From contig JAKQSH010000267.1 of the NCBI GenBank assembly GCA_029570245.1, forward strand, positions 1-7,203: DNA of 7,203 nucleotides, in the 5' to 3' direction. The notes beneath the pieces are model-generated. The model ran no database searches. It was given only the letters and a program-made list of their open reading frames with translations, and had not been told where the DNA came from. The position numbers were made by a program, and so were the translations under genes. Positions within the stretch are counted from its first letter, which is position 1. Each line of letters starts with the position of its first letter. Shown piece by piece: positions 5,862 through 7,203 of this stretch. The DNA comes from Deltaproteobacteria bacterium. Lineage in GTDB: Bacteria > Myxococcota_A > SURF-8.

Positions 5862-5888
5862 AATCGGCGCGCCGAAGGCGCGCCGATT
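5862..5888 (-). terminator. First intrinsic terminator after PPDK
   Basis: This is a perfect 12-bp inverted repeat, AATCGGCGCGCC with GGCGCGCCGATT, closing on a 3-nt loop (GAA on plus, TTC on minus). On the minus strand it is followed by TATTTAAGATT, a moderate U-rich tail. It begins 28 bp after the PPDK stop codon. The very stable stem may also protect the 3' end of the mRNA. Confidence 0.75.
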
Positions 5889-5915
5889 GTGATTAAATGC
5901 AGCTGTCGGAGTTGT

Positions 5916-7203
<1,288 letters not shown>

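Overview
The window reads as ordinary bacterial chromosome with mixed base composition. Its coding density and Shine-Dalgarno-led starts are bacterial. Export signals (a YceI-type periplasmic protein, and a signal peptide in front of a Cys-rich domain) point to a Gram-negative envelope. I cannot place the organism firmly. The short CxxxCx5CxxxxC module after a signal peptide recalls Myxococcota/Bradymonadota-type secreted proteins, but that is only a hint.

Layout. The left edge (1-331, minus) holds the N-terminus of a Kef-type CPA2 cation:proton antiporter, cut by the window. It is divergent from a nitronate monooxygenase-like flavoprotein (497-1468, plus), and the gap contains a promoter candidate for each direction. 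A YihY/BrkB-family membrane protein follows (1544-2521, plus) with its own extended -10 promoter. The 239-bp gap after it contains a GC-rich, hairpin-forming segment. At 2761-3468 (plus) lies a gene for an exported two-helix membrane protein that is interrupted by an in-frame TAA exactly at the end of its signal peptide. A MATE-family efflux protein (3565-4959, plus) comes next. It converges on a YceI-family periplasmic protein (5020-5622, minus), and the two share a strong bidirectional hairpin terminator. A 293-bp gap upstream of yceI carries a 16-bp perfect palindrome and two tandem terminators. These end the last gene, the C-terminal part of pyruvate, phosphate dikinase (5916 to the right edge, minus).

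The genes do not form an obvious pathway. They look like independent housekeeping or envelope units, most with their own promoter and terminator. Three points stand out. PPDK carries an extra ~60-residue histone-H1-like Lys/Ala/Pro tail after its catalytic domain. The exported-protein gene has a single stop at its predicted signal-peptidase site. The nitronate monooxygenase-like enzyme has Ala where the family's catalytic His is expected. I see no CRISPR array, tRNA, rRNA, insertion sequence or defence system.
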